Shown piece after piece: positions 17,318 to 27,001 of a DNA stretch of 64,000 nt. The notes under the pieces are model-generated. The model ran no database searches. It was not told the origin of the DNA and saw only the letters and a list, made by a program, of their open reading frames with translations. The DNA is from Oceanobacter sp. (GTDB lineage: Bacteria; Pseudomonadota; Gammaproteobacteria; Pseudomonadales; Oceanobacteraceae): positions 47,645 to 111,644 of the forward strand of contig NVWL01000047.1 in NCBI GenBank assembly GCA_002733645.1, written 5' to 3'. Each line of letters starts with the position of its first letter. Positions within the stretch are counted from its first letter, which is position 1. A program made the translations under genes and the position numbers.

Positions 17318-18589
17318 ATGCGTTTCTCTACTTACACTCCAGCAGCATTAAAGAACGCTCCACTCACTCAAATGGTTGGTGAGTACAAGGTTGAATTTTT
17401 GGCCTATGAAAGCGTTGGCAATATGGATAAAACACCTGTGATGTTTTTAGGTGGCGCTTTCCAGAGCTTTGCTTCATTTCGTAACGAAGTAGAACAAATC
17501 TTAGAGCACTGCCCTGTTATTCTTGCTGACTTCCCGTCGCAAGGTGGAAACGACCAACTTGCCCCTGAACTTAATATGGAAGACTACGCAGATCTAATCG
17601 CGGGTTTCCTGAGGGCTCAAGACGTCCCTACAGTTCAGTTAATGGGTGTAAGCTACGGCTCAGCAATGGCTACCTTATTTGCCTCTGCTTACCCAGATAT
17701 GATTGACCGCCTGTTGATCTCAGGTATTACCTGCTTCCGTCGCGAAAGCCTTATTACCTTGCTTGAAGATTCCCTGACTTTGCTTGATGCCGGAGATATG
17801 GATTCTTTTGCAACCACTGCCGTTTGCAACTTGATTAATCACAACCGTATGGAAGACACCAAAATCGGTGCTACTTATCGTCGTCTGCTATTCCGCCAGA
17901 TTGCTCGATTAAACGACAATGAACGTCAGCGTTACGCTCAAAACACGCGTCGTTTGTTACGCTTCCAAGGCTTTAAAGGGTTCCCTACGTGTGAAACACT
18001 CATTGCTACTGGTGAGTTTGATAACTTTACCCTTCCTCAAGAAAATGCAGCCGTTGCTCGTCAATGTGCGAAAGGTACATTTGCCGTAATCCGTAACGCT
18101 GACCACTTAGCTCAGTTCGAACAAAAGTCGGCTTCGATGGAAGTCGTTTGTCGCTTTATGACGGGCCAATCTCTTGAGGGCATTAACGGTGTTGATGTTT
18201 ACGACCCACAAGCGTTTGACTTTGCAAACCAGCGCTTACAAGGTCGCTTCCGCCCAATGGAGCAACCTTACACTCTGACCGATGAAGCAACAGGTAAAAC
18301 ACATACCGTCCGTATTGAAAATATTAATTTCAGCGGATGTGAGTTAGAGCAAATCAATGCCGACATGACTCTGACTGATGCATCCGATCAGCTTTACTTA
18401 GAAATTCCAGAAACGGGCCACCGCTACCATGTGCGTATGCTGGTGAAAGATAAGAAAACCATGCGCTGCTTAATTCTTCAACGCGATATGAAAGGTGCTG
18501 AAGCTTTATTGTCTTACCTGCAAGATCACCTGTTGATGATCCGTGAGAACCAACCAAGTATGGAAGAAGTTGCCGGCAAGCTTGCTTAA
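17318..18589 (+). CDS. RhlA-like alpha/beta hydrolase with C-terminal beta domain
   Basis: A 423-residue cytoplasmic protein. Residues 20-285 form an alpha/beta-hydrolase fold with nucleophile Ser112 in GVSYGS, a likely catalytic Asp235 in TGEFDNF and His263 in NADHLAQFE. The order of elements (GGAFQSFASF oxyanion region, DFPSQGG, then a helical lid) recalls RhlA, which makes the acyl dimers of rhamnolipids. Residues 300-405 form a separate beta-rich domain with RFRPME and IENINFSG, reminiscent of PilZ (R-x-x-x-R plus N-x-S), though the final Gly of the PilZ motif is absent. It is a monocistronic gene with its own terminator. Substrate unknown; lipid or polyhydroxyalkanoate-related esterase activity is the alternative. 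Confidence 0.75.
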   Translation: MRFSTYTPAALKNAPLTQMVGEYKVEFLAYESVGNMDKTPVMFLGGAFQSFASFRNEVEQILEHCPVILADFPSQGGNDQLAPELNMEDYADLIAGFLRAQDVPTVQLMGVSYGSAMATLFASAYPDMIDRLLISGITCFRRESLITLLEDSLTLLDAGDMDSFATTAVCNLINHNRMEDTKIGATYRRLLFRQIARLNDNERQRYAQNTRRLLRFQGFKGFPTCETLIATGEFDNFTLPQENAAVARQCAKGTFAVIRNADHLAQFEQKSASMEVVCRFMTGQSLEGINGVDVYDPQAFDFANQRLQGRFRPMEQPYTLTDEATGKTHTVRIENINFSGCELEQINADMTLTDASDQLYLEIPETGHRYHVRMLVKDKKTMRCLILQRDMKGAEALLSYLQDHLLMIRENQPSMEEVAGKLA

Positions 18590-18620
18590 GACCCGCCTTC
18601 AGCTTTTCTGACTCAATAAA

Positions 18621-18640
18621 AAACCCGCAATTGCGGGTTT
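18621..18640 (+). terminator. rho-independent terminator
   Basis: Palindrome aaacccgcaa / ttgcgggttt followed by a T-run, 32 bp past the hydrolase stop codon. The flanking A-run would allow it to serve the convergent dinG gene as well. Confidence 0.9.
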
Positions 18641-18694
18641 TTTTATACATTAAATTGAATACGTAAATAACAACTCGGCTATAAATTAGGCGTT

Positions 18695-20785
18695 CTAAAT
18701 ACGACGAAATGGTGGCAACGAGTCGAGCAATAAGCGACCGTATCGCTGTGATGTTAAGCGCTTATCGAGAATGCTGACTTTACCAACATCCGTCTCCTTC
18801 CTAATTAATCGCCCACACGCCTGAATCAACCGAATGGAAGCTGCAGGTAAAGCCAGCTCCATAAAAGGGTTTCGGCCACGACTCTCCATCCACTCTGAAA
18901 TTGCCGACTGAATAGGATCATCCGGAACCGCAAAAGGAATTTTTACAATCACCACATGAGTGACGTATTCACCTGGTAAGTCGATGCCTTCAGCAAAGCT
19001 CGCCAAACCAAAAATCACATTTCCATCACCATCATCAATACGTTTTTTATGGCGACGGACAATTTCCGCTTTAGGTAAGTAGCCCTGACACAACAAGTGG
19101 TCATACCAATCACGAATTAATGCATCTCGTGTTGCTTCAAGCTGTGCACGAGAACTGAAGAGCACGAGTGTGCCCACTTCAGGATCGACAGCCTCTTTTA
19201 GCCACTCAACAACATCATTCTCAAAATCATCACTCTTTGGATCTGACGCCAACTGCACCACTTCCAGCTGTCCATTTTCTGCGTAGTTAAATGGACTAGC
19301 GACACGTTCGTAGGTTGCCCAGTCTGGTAGACCAGCTTCCCACTTCAAGGCATTAAAGCTATTCAATGCCGTCATGGTCGCCGAGGTAACGACAGCGCCA
19401 TAACAACGACTCCAGAGGTTTCTACGTAACTGCGCTGCCACTGAAATCGGCGAGGCTGAAATCAGAATATCCCAATCTTCACCGTAAGGGGTTTTAGTTA
19501 ACCAACGCGCTACAGGCAACTCACCTTCACCCTCTTCTGTTGCCAACCAAGACAGTGACTCAGATAATTCCTCAGCCTTGGCCAGCATGATGCCAATCGG
19601 CGCCTGCCAAGCTTCGGCTATATCTCGAGAAAGATCGCCGTTTTCACTCGGGTCGAGTGATTTTTGCAACATATCACTAAGTTTATCGAGACCTGCGACT
19701 AAGGGTTGCAACGGTGGACGCATTGCCGCAAGTAGCTCACGTAATGGATCAGGTAGACGCCCAAACTCAAATCGCTGGCGATCTTTTTCTCCTATTAAAT
19801 CCATCACCAAAGGCCATATTAAACTTATATTTTGGCTCAAGACTCGAATATGCTCTGGCGCTTCTTTGAGTGAGTGCATTAAGCCAACGGGCATTCCCGC
19901 TTGGGCAATAAATTGCTCAAGCAGCTTCTCAAGCTGCTTTAACCATTGGCGGTGAGCTCGTACGCCCATTTCAAGACGAAAGTGATTTAACGCTTTATCC
20001 GCAAGATGATGACCTTCGTCAAAAACATAGATCGTTTTTTCTGGCGATGGCAGCACAGCCCCACCACCTAATGATAAATCGGCCAACACTAGATCGTGGT
20101 TAGCAACAATGATGTCAGCGTCTTCCATTTCGCTACGCGCTTTATAAAAGGCGCAATTTTGGAAATGCGGACAACGGCGATTAGAACATTCACGATGTGT
20201 TGCTGTTAAGTGGCTCCATTGGCTGCGCTCTATTTCATCAGGCCAGCGGTCACGATCCCCGTCCCAGTCACCCTTGCCATATTTCATTAGCATGGTTTCG
20301 TAGAGCTCTCTGTCTGCTTCTTCCGGCGTTTGTTCAAACAGATCCACCGTCGCCAGAATTCCAGATAGGTGTTGCAGTGATTTATCTAATTTAGCCAAAC
20401 ACAAATAACGACCACGGCCTTTAGCTAAGGCAAATTTAAACGGTAAGGACAGATGCTTTTTTAATGCAGGTAAGTCTTTGTCTAGAATCTGTTCTTGTAG
20501 CGCAACCGTGGCCGTTGAAATCAGTAATTTTTTTTCTTTTTCTATCGCTATAGGTAAAGAGGCTATCAAATACGCCAGCGTCTTTCCCGTACCAGTACCC
20601 GCTTCGACGACAGCGATGCCTGCGTCGTTATCCCGCTCGCCCTTTTCGTCTTCACGCACTCCCGCTAACGCCTTAGCTATTTCGGCGATCATGACGCGCT
20701 GACCATAACGCGGAAGCAGCGACATCTCTTTAATTGCTTCGCGATAGAGGCCTTGAATACGGTCTTTGGTTTCTTTGCTTAACAT
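18695..20785 (-). CDS. dinG: ATP-dependent DNA helicase DinG
   Basis: A 696-residue XPD-like superfamily 2 helicase, 5'-3', that unwinds R-loops and forked DNA and is often damage-inducible. Motif I is EAGTGTGKT near residue 62, motif II reads DEGH as in E. coli DinG, and motif VI QACGRLIR lies near 655. The iron-sulfur cluster cysteines are present: one in GRYLCLAK near 128 and three in the ECSNRRCPHFQNC block near 200. Length is close to E. coli DinG (716). It starts 3 bp behind the gspB-like gene and so appears to be the last gene of a five-gene run; no LexA box was seen close to its start. Confidence 0.93.
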   Translation of the reverse strand: MLSKETKDRIQGLYREAIKEMSLLPRYGQRVMIAEIAKALAGVREDEKGERDNDAGIAVVEAGTGTGKTLAYLIASLPIAIEKEKKLLISTATVALQEQILDKDLPALKKHLSLPFKFALAKGRGRYLCLAKLDKSLQHLSGILATVDLFEQTPEEADRELYETMLMKYGKGDWDGDRDRWPDEIERSQWSHLTATHRECSNRRCPHFQNCAFYKARSEMEDADIIVANHDLVLADLSLGGGAVLPSPEKTIYVFDEGHHLADKALNHFRLEMGVRAHRQWLKQLEKLLEQFIAQAGMPVGLMHSLKEAPEHIRVLSQNISLIWPLVMDLIGEKDRQRFEFGRLPDPLRELLAAMRPPLQPLVAGLDKLSDMLQKSLDPSENGDLSRDIAEAWQAPIGIMLAKAEELSESLSWLATEEGEGELPVARWLTKTPYGEDWDILISASPISVAAQLRRNLWSRCYGAVVTSATMTALNSFNALKWEAGLPDWATYERVASPFNYAENGQLEVVQLASDPKSDDFENDVVEWLKEAVDPEVGTLVLFSSRAQLEATRDALIRDWYDHLLCQGYLPKAEIVRRHKKRIDDGDGNVIFGLASFAEGIDLPGEYVTHVVIVKIPFAVPDDPIQSAISEWMESRGRNPFMELALPAASIRLIQACGRLIRKETDVGKVSILDKRLTSQRYGRLLLDSLPPFRRI

Positions 20786-20788
20786 GAA

Positions 20789-21559
20789 TTAGTTTGTACC
20801 CTGAATGGCTTGCCAACCCTTGGACCGGCCAATAACTACTGGCCAACCTGCGACATCAAGAATAATTCCACCTTGGGTAATTTCTTGCAGTACTACACCT
20901 TTTACAATGGTTTCCCCCTCGCGCCATTCTCGAGCGTTCATTACAACTCGCCGTTTGTCCCGCACGGAACTGTATGTGTGGCCTGTAATTTCAAGGGTAG
21001 GAATACTCTCAAGTGCTTCAAAAGGAGCTCTGGCTTCTGTCAAGGCAGCCGAGTTAACAGATGCATTGGTCGTCTCTTTTTCAGAGGCCGTTTCTAGAGC
21101 TGCGTTAGTGGCTGTGTTAGTGGCTGCGTTAATCTCTGTGTCTGAAGCTATATCGACACTAGCAGGAGTTATAAGAGTGCCTAATCGAGTTTCGGAAACG
21201 GACTTAGATTCCCTGTTCGTCGTCGCCTTTTCCATCTCCAGACCTGCCATACCAACAGACACAGAGTTCGTAAGAGGAAGACCTCTCTCCTTAGGCTGTA
21301 TACGCTCAGAGTTCTCTTGAGATTGAGTTGAGTGTTGCGTTGAGTGTTGCGTTAAAAATAAAATGGCAACGAGGCATATAAGAATAAATATCAATAAAAA
21401 TGCAACCCAGATTGCTGAGTTACTTGATTTTGGTCCCACTAATTTTTGGTGCCCACCTCCCGAGCTAAAGGCCACCTTAGAACCCGATTTACTCGGACTG
21501 GAGTCTGAGCCATCACGCTCCGACTCTGATTTTTTTAGGGCATCGAGTATGTAGGACAC
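20789..21559 (-). CDS. gspB: GspB-type general secretion pathway protein
   Basis: A 256-residue inner-membrane protein. The N-terminus MSYILDALKKSESER is the hallmark of GspB/ExeB/PulB proteins. One transmembrane segment follows (about 50-70, IWVAFLLIFILICLVAILFL). A long Ser/Thr/Ala/Glu-rich linker (75-185) precedes a small periplasmic C-terminal domain (ITGHTYS, then VVLQEITQGGIILDVAGWPVVI). In Aeromonas, ExeA and ExeB remodel peptidoglycan so that the type II secretin can assemble. The start overlaps the ExeA-type stop by one base. No gspC-gspN genes are present in the window, so the secretin served is unknown. Confidence 0.88.
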   Translation of the reverse strand: MSYILDALKKSESERDGSDSSPSKSGSKVAFSSGGGHQKLVGPKSSNSAIWVAFLLIFILICLVAILFLTQHSTQHSTQSQENSERIQPKERGLPLTNSVSVGMAGLEMEKATTNRESKSVSETRLGTLITPASVDIASDTEINAATNTATNAALETASEKETTNASVNSAALTEARAPFEALESIPTLEITGHTYSSVRDKRRVVMNAREWREGETIVKGVVLQEITQGGIILDVAGWPVVIGRSKGWQAIQGTN

Positions 21560-22977
21560 TATTCACTCTCACCTTGAAGATACATTAAGGTTTTGGGTCC
21601 TATAATTCGATCGGCTTTCAGCCCTTTACTAATCTGGAACTCTGCCACTGCACGCTCTAGCAGTGGATCGTAAAACTCAGGATCAGCCTGCACCTGTACT
21701 CCCCCAGGGCCTATTGAAGTCCACTCTTGATCCCAAGTGATAGCAAGCTGACTTCTGACCCAACGAATCACGGGGGACGTTTGCCCCGGTCTCACAGCAA
21801 CATCATATTCTACAGGAGCACTCCACAATATCAGGGCTTCGCCTGTGTATCCGGACTCATACTCTGAAAGAGTTATCCATATATCAGGCCCTACCTTGAA
21901 TGCTACTGGCTGATTTATCTCTCGTAGCTCGGCCAGCGGCCAATCCACCCATAAACACACATAACCTTGAGCCCGAGCTGCATTGCAATTATCCACATTA
22001 AGATTTTGTTCATCAGCCAACAAAGCTAAGGGATCATTGTTAGATAAAACCGGTATTAACGATTTAAAAGGCAAAAAATATACAACCGCCGCGATACATA
22101 GTGCCAAAGCCATAATAAGTAATGGCAACAGCAGTGGCTTAGACTTAGCAAACATTGATGGCGAAGGAGGAGCGACACCAAGAACCTCGATCACCGCCTG
22201 CCGAGCTATTGCGCGATCAACTACATGCTTACCTGTTGCGTAAGCGCCCAGAAGAGCACGATCAGCAATACTATTAATTAACCTAGGGGTGCCGTTACTT
22301 GCCTGCCAAATCACTCGAATAGAGTTTCGATCAAACAACATCTGATCACCACCGGCGCACAAAATTCTGTGTTCTAAATACGCGGTAGTTTCGTCTTGCG
22401 ATAACAACTCTAAGTGGTAACGAGCCGTGATACGCTGATTAAGCTGTCGAAGGTCATGTCGTGCTAATAAGTCGCGCAACTCAGGCTGACCGACCAACAC
22501 CAATGTCAATAACTTCTCTCGATGAGTCTCGAGATTTGTGAGAAGCCGCACCTGCTCGAGTAAAGCTGGTGGCATCGATTGAGCCTCGTCGATAACGCAA
22601 ATAACCCGCTGATGGCTAGCGTAAAAATCAACGAGTGCTTCATTGATTACCTTGTAAATATCTTTAAGACTAGAGTCTTCGTAATAATGAATACCTAGAT
22701 CATCACAGAGACTTTGCATCAACTCTATAGGAGAGAGCTGGGGGTTAAATATATATGCAACACGATCACACTCGGGCACGGATTCCATCAATGCGCGACA
22801 TAAGGTTGTTTTACCTGTACCGACCTCACCGGTCAGACAGATCAAGCCTCCCTGATCAGTAAGTGCATAACTTAAATGAGCTAAAGCCTCCTGGTGGCCC
22901 TTTGATGGGTATAGGAAGTCAGGATCCGGTGAAATAGTAAAAGGTAGCTTATCTAAGCCAAAGTACTCTAAGTACAT
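21559..22977 (-). CDS. exeA: ExeA/GspA-type ATPase with peptidoglycan-binding domain
   Basis: A 472-residue protein in three parts. The N-terminal AAA ATPase (1-270) has the typical opening MYLEYFGLDKLPFTISPDPDFLYPS shortened here to its family signature, Walker A TGEVGTGKTT near 50, Walker B VCVIDEAQ near 125 and a sensor region. One transmembrane helix lies near 285-305. The periplasmic part ends in a peptidoglycan-binding type 1 repeat (FQISKGLKADRIIGPKT). It partners the GspB-type protein directly downstream. The beta-barrel gene lies only 57 bp upstream on the same strand, which suggests a shared transcript with an outer-membrane function. Confidence 0.9.
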   Translation of the reverse strand: MYLEYFGLDKLPFTISPDPDFLYPSKGHQEALAHLSYALTDQGGLICLTGEVGTGKTTLCRALMESVPECDRVAYIFNPQLSPIELMQSLCDDLGIHYYEDSSLKDIYKVINEALVDFYASHQRVICVIDEAQSMPPALLEQVRLLTNLETHREKLLTLVLVGQPELRDLLARHDLRQLNQRITARYHLELLSQDETTAYLEHRILCAGGDQMLFDRNSIRVIWQASNGTPRLINSIADRALLGAYATGKHVVDRAIARQAVIEVLGVAPPSPSMFAKSKPLLLPLLIMALALCIAAVVYFLPFKSLIPVLSNNDPLALLADEQNLNVDNCNAARAQGYVCLWVDWPLAELREINQPVAFKVGPDIWITLSEYESGYTGEALILWSAPVEYDVAVRPGQTSPVIRWVRSQLAITWDQEWTSIGPGGVQVQADPEFYDPLLERAVAEFQISKGLKADRIIGPKTLMYLQGESE

Positions 22978-23034
22978 AGAACATCCAGTCGTTCAGCGCT
23001 GCGCAATCATACCGGATTTATGCAGACTCTGCAG

Positions 23035-24087
23035 TCACCACTGATAGCTGGCACTGAGTTGCAAACGAGCATCCCTGACTTTGTTGATTTGTAGATTATC
23101 CACAAGATAGTTTAAGCGGAGCCCTTTGAATTTAAGATCGACTCCTACCTGTTTCTTCGTCGATGCTAAAGCACCGACCTGAACATCGCGAATCTTAAAA
23201 TATTTACCAACCGTTAAATTAAAGTATTTTTCATGCCAGTAAATATCTGCCAAAACATTTTGCGGCAGGTAAGTACTGGATAATTGAAGTGTTGGCGAGA
23301 TATTAATTTGATGATCTTTGTTGGTATCAATGCCCGATGCTGCGCCACCGCCTAAATTACACACAGACTCTTCAACCTCACCAACGTTGATACATCCCTG
23401 ACGGTATGAAGCTTGAAAAAACTCAAACCGATTCCACAGGTCAGAAACCTTGGCATTAACTAACCACTTATCGTTCCACTGATACTGCCCCTGCAATGAC
23501 AAGCTATAACCAAAGCGTAAATCTTCTTCACCCCGATAATTTAAAATTTTGTCTTCGTCAAAATAATAATCTAAATAGGCGGACGCGTTAGTCCCTTCGC
23601 CTGCGGCAGAAATACCACTCAAAGAACCTAACTGATAATGGCCAACTTTATACAAGGTAAACGTTGGAAGTATTTTCCATGTTGCTCCGTCAGCCTCTCC
23701 TTCAAATACATACCCAGCAGAAACACCTCGAGCATCGAATGAAGTAACATCAAGGTCAATTGAACGTCCGGCTTCACTCTCAAGTCCACTCTCCACCTCG
23801 GCATACCAGGCTACAGTATCTGGTGTGAATTCGTAGTAATAGTAATAGCGACGCTCCGCCGATAAATAGACATTATTATATTGTGCAAAAGCAGAGGCTA
23901 TGCCGCTCGCAAAAGCATACTCGCCGGAATTCACTGAACTGCCCCAGCCGTTAATCATGTCATCAATAGAAACAGGTTCTGAGCTGGCTTCAATGTTGAA
24001 ATTAAAACCAATCTCAGCCTCTGAAGAAAAGCTAAGATGTGAAAAGCAGGCTAAGCAGAACGCCAAGCCTGCGGCAGGTTTATTCAC
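23035..24087 (-). CDS. outer-membrane beta-barrel protein, unknown family
   Basis: A 350-residue protein with a signal peptide (KPAAGLAFCLACFSHLSFS, cleavage near residue 22) and a long series of alternating polar and aromatic strands. The last residues LQLSASYQW end in an aromatic residue, as the BAM recognition signal requires. One loop contains three cysteines (RQGCINVGEVEESVCNLGG). No TPR or POTRA domain precedes the barrel, so it is not a Slam or TpsB type. Its start overlaps the giant lipoprotein stop by 8 nt, so the two are translationally coupled and probably act together. No family was recognised. Confidence 0.72.
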   Translation of the reverse strand: MNKPAAGLAFCLACFSHLSFSSEAEIGFNFNIEASSEPVSIDDMINGWGSSVNSGEYAFASGIASAFAQYNNVYLSAERRYYYYYEFTPDTVAWYAEVESGLESEAGRSIDLDVTSFDARGVSAGYVFEGEADGATWKILPTFTLYKVGHYQLGSLSGISAAGEGTNASAYLDYYFDEDKILNYRGEEDLRFGYSLSLQGQYQWNDKWLVNAKVSDLWNRFEFFQASYRQGCINVGEVEESVCNLGGGAASGIDTNKDHQINISPTLQLSSTYLPQNVLADIYWHEKYFNLTVGKYFKIRDVQVGALASTKKQVGVDLKFKGLRLNYLVDNLQINKVRDARLQLSASYQW

Positions 24088-27001
24088 CTAAAACCATCCA
24101 TGAGCCATCTACAAAACGGGCTACGAAGACACCGTCTCGCTCTTCCCGGATGGTGGCAACCAAAGCACCTCGAAAAGTAAGGAAGGCAACTGCATCACAG
24201 CCTTCCGCTGAACTCAATTTATCACGATCGTTTACACCACATCCGAATTTGTCATCACCCTCTTGATATTCTACACGGCTGACCAAACTCGCACCGACGG
24301 TTTCCTCACTGCCCGAAAGCACCACCCCTGTGCGATAAATAATGACATTGCCTAATTCGATTTCATTAGTAATAAAATCACCATTTTCATCAATCGAGTC
24401 TTCAACACTCACTTCGTATTCCAAAACGAAGCCTTGGGCTTCCTGCCCTACTGGAATTTCGATATCTGCAAGGTCATACTGACTAGCATAAGCATATGCA
24501 AGACTGGCTGAATAAATATCATTGGTACTACGTTGTAGCGCAGCCTCTAATGCAACGGGAACATATTCGCCATCTTTAACCATTTGACTGTTAGTTGCGA
24601 CATACAGCTTTTCAATACCTAATTGGAATGACTGTAAAAAAGTGCCTTCATAAGGGCCATAGGTACCAGCAGGCATGGCATTAAATTCGCCATCAACAAT
24701 AATATTGCCGCCACCTTCATTCAAATCAATGGTGTATTCGCCATTTGCTTTAACCGCATAAGTGCTCAAAATACCTTCTTTAAAGTTAGCTTCAAGCAAA
24801 CTTGACAAGGTACGCTCACCAGCAAGTAAAGTAACAGCGGAGCACTGCGAGGCAACACCACCAAGGCTATCTACAATACATCCTTGGCTACTTGTTGCAT
24901 CCGTTGCGGCATCATATGGGTAGATGCGAATTCGAATAAGCGACGACTCACCAATTAGCTCTTGGTCGAACACATCAACAACAGTGCCATTTTCAAGTGT
25001 TTCTTTACCAACATATAAAGAAACCATATTAGGTATAGTCACAGGTGAGTCAGCACGAGACTTAAAGAACTCTGAAGACGTTGGCCACTTTTGGCTCGGA
25101 TAATATTGCAAAGAAAAAGACGTCAACAATTCAGATTGAAACGCAGTGTTATTAATTGGCGATGCATTCTCCAAGGTTTCTGGAGTTAAATCGAAAAACG
25201 ATCCATCTCCACTTGCTGAACGCACCCAAAAAACTAGAGAACCTGGGTTATAACGAATTTCTGCCGAAGGATTTAATGGATCATTAACTGCATACAAGTT
25301 TGTTTCAAATAACAAATCAATCGCATGGTCACCATTATCTGCCCCAGAGTCGGTGAGTGTCCCGGTAAAACGAACAGACGGCCAAACAACGGTTATTTGA
25401 GTTGGTTCGATATTATTTAGATCTGGAATAGTTGAAGACTCATCCTCAAAAACCAATCGAATATACGGTTGCTCTTCACGAGAAAAATCAGAGATAAATC
25501 CTTTAGACCAAGTGTAAGTCGTCGAAATAGAACCAGTAGTTTTAGTCAACGAACCATCACTAATATCTAAATCAAACTCTGTATATGGTGCAGACTCCCC
25601 AACCGGAGTAAGCGTAACAACCAGACTACCACCAATAGTTACTTTTGACTCTGACTCATTGATCTCAAAACCGCCGCCCGGCGTACATGACCCACCATTT
25701 TTACAAACACTTAAATAATTTGCGGCAAGTAAAATATCGTTGAAAGCGGCAAACATTCCCGGTGATACATCCGTGTACAAAGATTCATGTGCGGCAAAAT
25801 AAGCATCTAAACGTCGTCCGTGCGCAGGATCAACAAAACTTGACTGACTCGGGTCTTCACCCCAAAAATTCTTTATTGCTTCTGTTAGATCAGCAATAAA
25901 TTCTTTCGATTTTCCAATATTTGTTGCCCACTCTGCTAACTCAGCAGGAACATCAACTACAACATTAGTTTCCTCCCCATCCGTTAAACTATTTAATACC
26001 GTTTTTAATTTACTGAGTGAGGATTCAGCTTCAGGTGGTAATCGCGCTCCGGCGCCTTTTAGATAGTTAATATTTTCTTCAAGCAAGCTTGCAGCTTGGC
26101 CATAAATATCAGCTAATGTGACCTCACCAATACTATTGTCGCTATCTTTTTGTAAAAGCTGACCTTTTTTCCGACGCAAAACTTCAGTAATGTCGGTTAA
26201 AGCATCGGTGTAACTGATTGATTTATCTCTGGCTATTAATGGGAGTGCTCCAACCAGTGCTCCCATGTAGATGCTTTCTTGCAGTTGTGTCGAGGACAAA
26301 TTTTGATCTTTGGTGATCTGGCTCGGCCCGATAGGTTTTACAAAAATAACGTCAGAAAGACCAAACATTTTTGAAATATGGAGGTTGGCTAATTCAATCG
26401 TGTATTCGTTATACACACCAGTTTCTGCCTTATCAATATCAGCCAACACTGCTGCGTCGATATCGTCTCTATCATCAAGGCTCAGACCGTTCTGAACTGC
26501 ATCAATATATACGGTCTTTGCTAAGCTACTGGCCAGGTCTGTCAACCAATTGACATTAACCGTCATGCTATCCGCGACTTCACCAACAGCAGCACGGATA
26601 TCTAAATCTTCAGGAATTGAAACGTAACCTTCGTAAGAAACACCCGAACACCCACCCACGGATTCACATCGATAACCAACATTACCACTGTCATTAGTCG
26701 CAATAAAAATCATGCTACGACCAACAAGTTCTGGGTCTAAAATGACCTCAAAATCACCAGCATCATTGGAAACATCATAACTACCATCAAATACTTTATT
26801 ACCAGCATCATCGAATATGCGAACTGGAGCTCCTTCTGCATTAATTGCTACAGCGGTGACGCGCGCCCCAGTGATCGACGAATCAACACGCCCGCCTAGG
26901 TTAGTAATAACCTCCTCATCCACAGTTCTCGTCGAACTAGAATTCCCCGAACACCCAAGTATCAGTCCAGAAACTAAGGCAATGCCCATTATTTTCAACA
27001 T
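24080..27001 (-). CDS. giant lipoprotein, paralogue A
   Basis: A 973-residue exported lipoprotein. The lipobox is LILGC (Cys17). The mature N-terminus is Ser/Thr-rich. Then come a beta domain (about 35-130, possibly Ig- or carboxypeptidase-regulatory-like, with cysteines in YRCESVGGCSG), a helical domain (140-430, NWLTDLASSLAKTV), a CxxxxxC loop CKNGGSC, and a long beta-rich half. The end reads VFVARFVDGSW. The whole length can be followed in the 997-residue protein at 29897-32890. No enzyme motif was seen. The gene heads a run with the beta-barrel, ExeA-type, GspB-type and DinG genes. An outer-membrane or surface location is inferred; residues +2/+3 after Cys are Ser-Gly, not the inner-membrane Asp signal. 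Confidence 0.78.
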   Translation of the reverse strand: MLKIMGIALVSGLILGCSGNSSSTRTVDEEVITNLGGRVDSSITGARVTAVAINAEGAPVRIFDDAGNKVFDGSYDVSNDAGDFEVILDPELVGRSMIFIATNDSGNVGYRCESVGGCSGVSYEGYVSIPEDLDIRAAVGEVADSMTVNVNWLTDLASSLAKTVYIDAVQNGLSLDDRDDIDAAVLADIDKAETGVYNEYTIELANLHISKMFGLSDVIFVKPIGPSQITKDQNLSSTQLQESIYMGALVGALPLIARDKSISYTDALTDITEVLRRKKGQLLQKDSDNSIGEVTLADIYGQAASLLEENINYLKGAGARLPPEAESSLSKLKTVLNSLTDGEETNVVVDVPAELAEWATNIGKSKEFIADLTEAIKNFWGEDPSQSSFVDPAHGRRLDAYFAAHESLYTDVSPGMFAAFNDILLAANYLSVCKNGGSCTPGGGFEINESESKVTIGGSLVVTLTPVGESAPYTEFDLDISDGSLTKTTGSISTTYTWSKGFISDFSREEQPYIRLVFEDESSTIPDLNNIEPTQITVVWPSVRFTGTLTDSGADNGDHAIDLLFETNLYAVNDPLNPSAEIRYNPGSLVFWVRSASGDGSFFDLTPETLENASPINNTAFQSELLTSFSLQYYPSQKWPTSSEFFKSRADSPVTIPNMVSLYVGKETLENGTVVDVFDQELIGESSLIRIRIYPYDAATDATSSQGCIVDSLGGVASQCSAVTLLAGERTLSSLLEANFKEGILSTYAVKANGEYTIDLNEGGGNIIVDGEFNAMPAGTYGPYEGTFLQSFQLGIEKLYVATNSQMVKDGEYVPVALEAALQRSTNDIYSASLAYAYASQYDLADIEIPVGQEAQGFVLEYEVSVEDSIDENGDFITNEIELGNVIIYRTGVVLSGSEETVGASLVSRVEYQEGDDKFGCGVNDRDKLSSAEGCDAVAFLTFRGALVATIREERDGVFVARFVDGSWMVLGE

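Noticed and set aside
21040..21180. Ala/Thr/Asn-rich repeat in the GspB-type gene as a separate repeat element
   Set aside because: It is a low-complexity periplasmic linker within one coding frame, usual for this family.
20789..22977. Part of a complete type II secretion locus
   Set aside because: No secretin, pseudopilin or GspE-type genes are present in the window; only the A and B components are seen.
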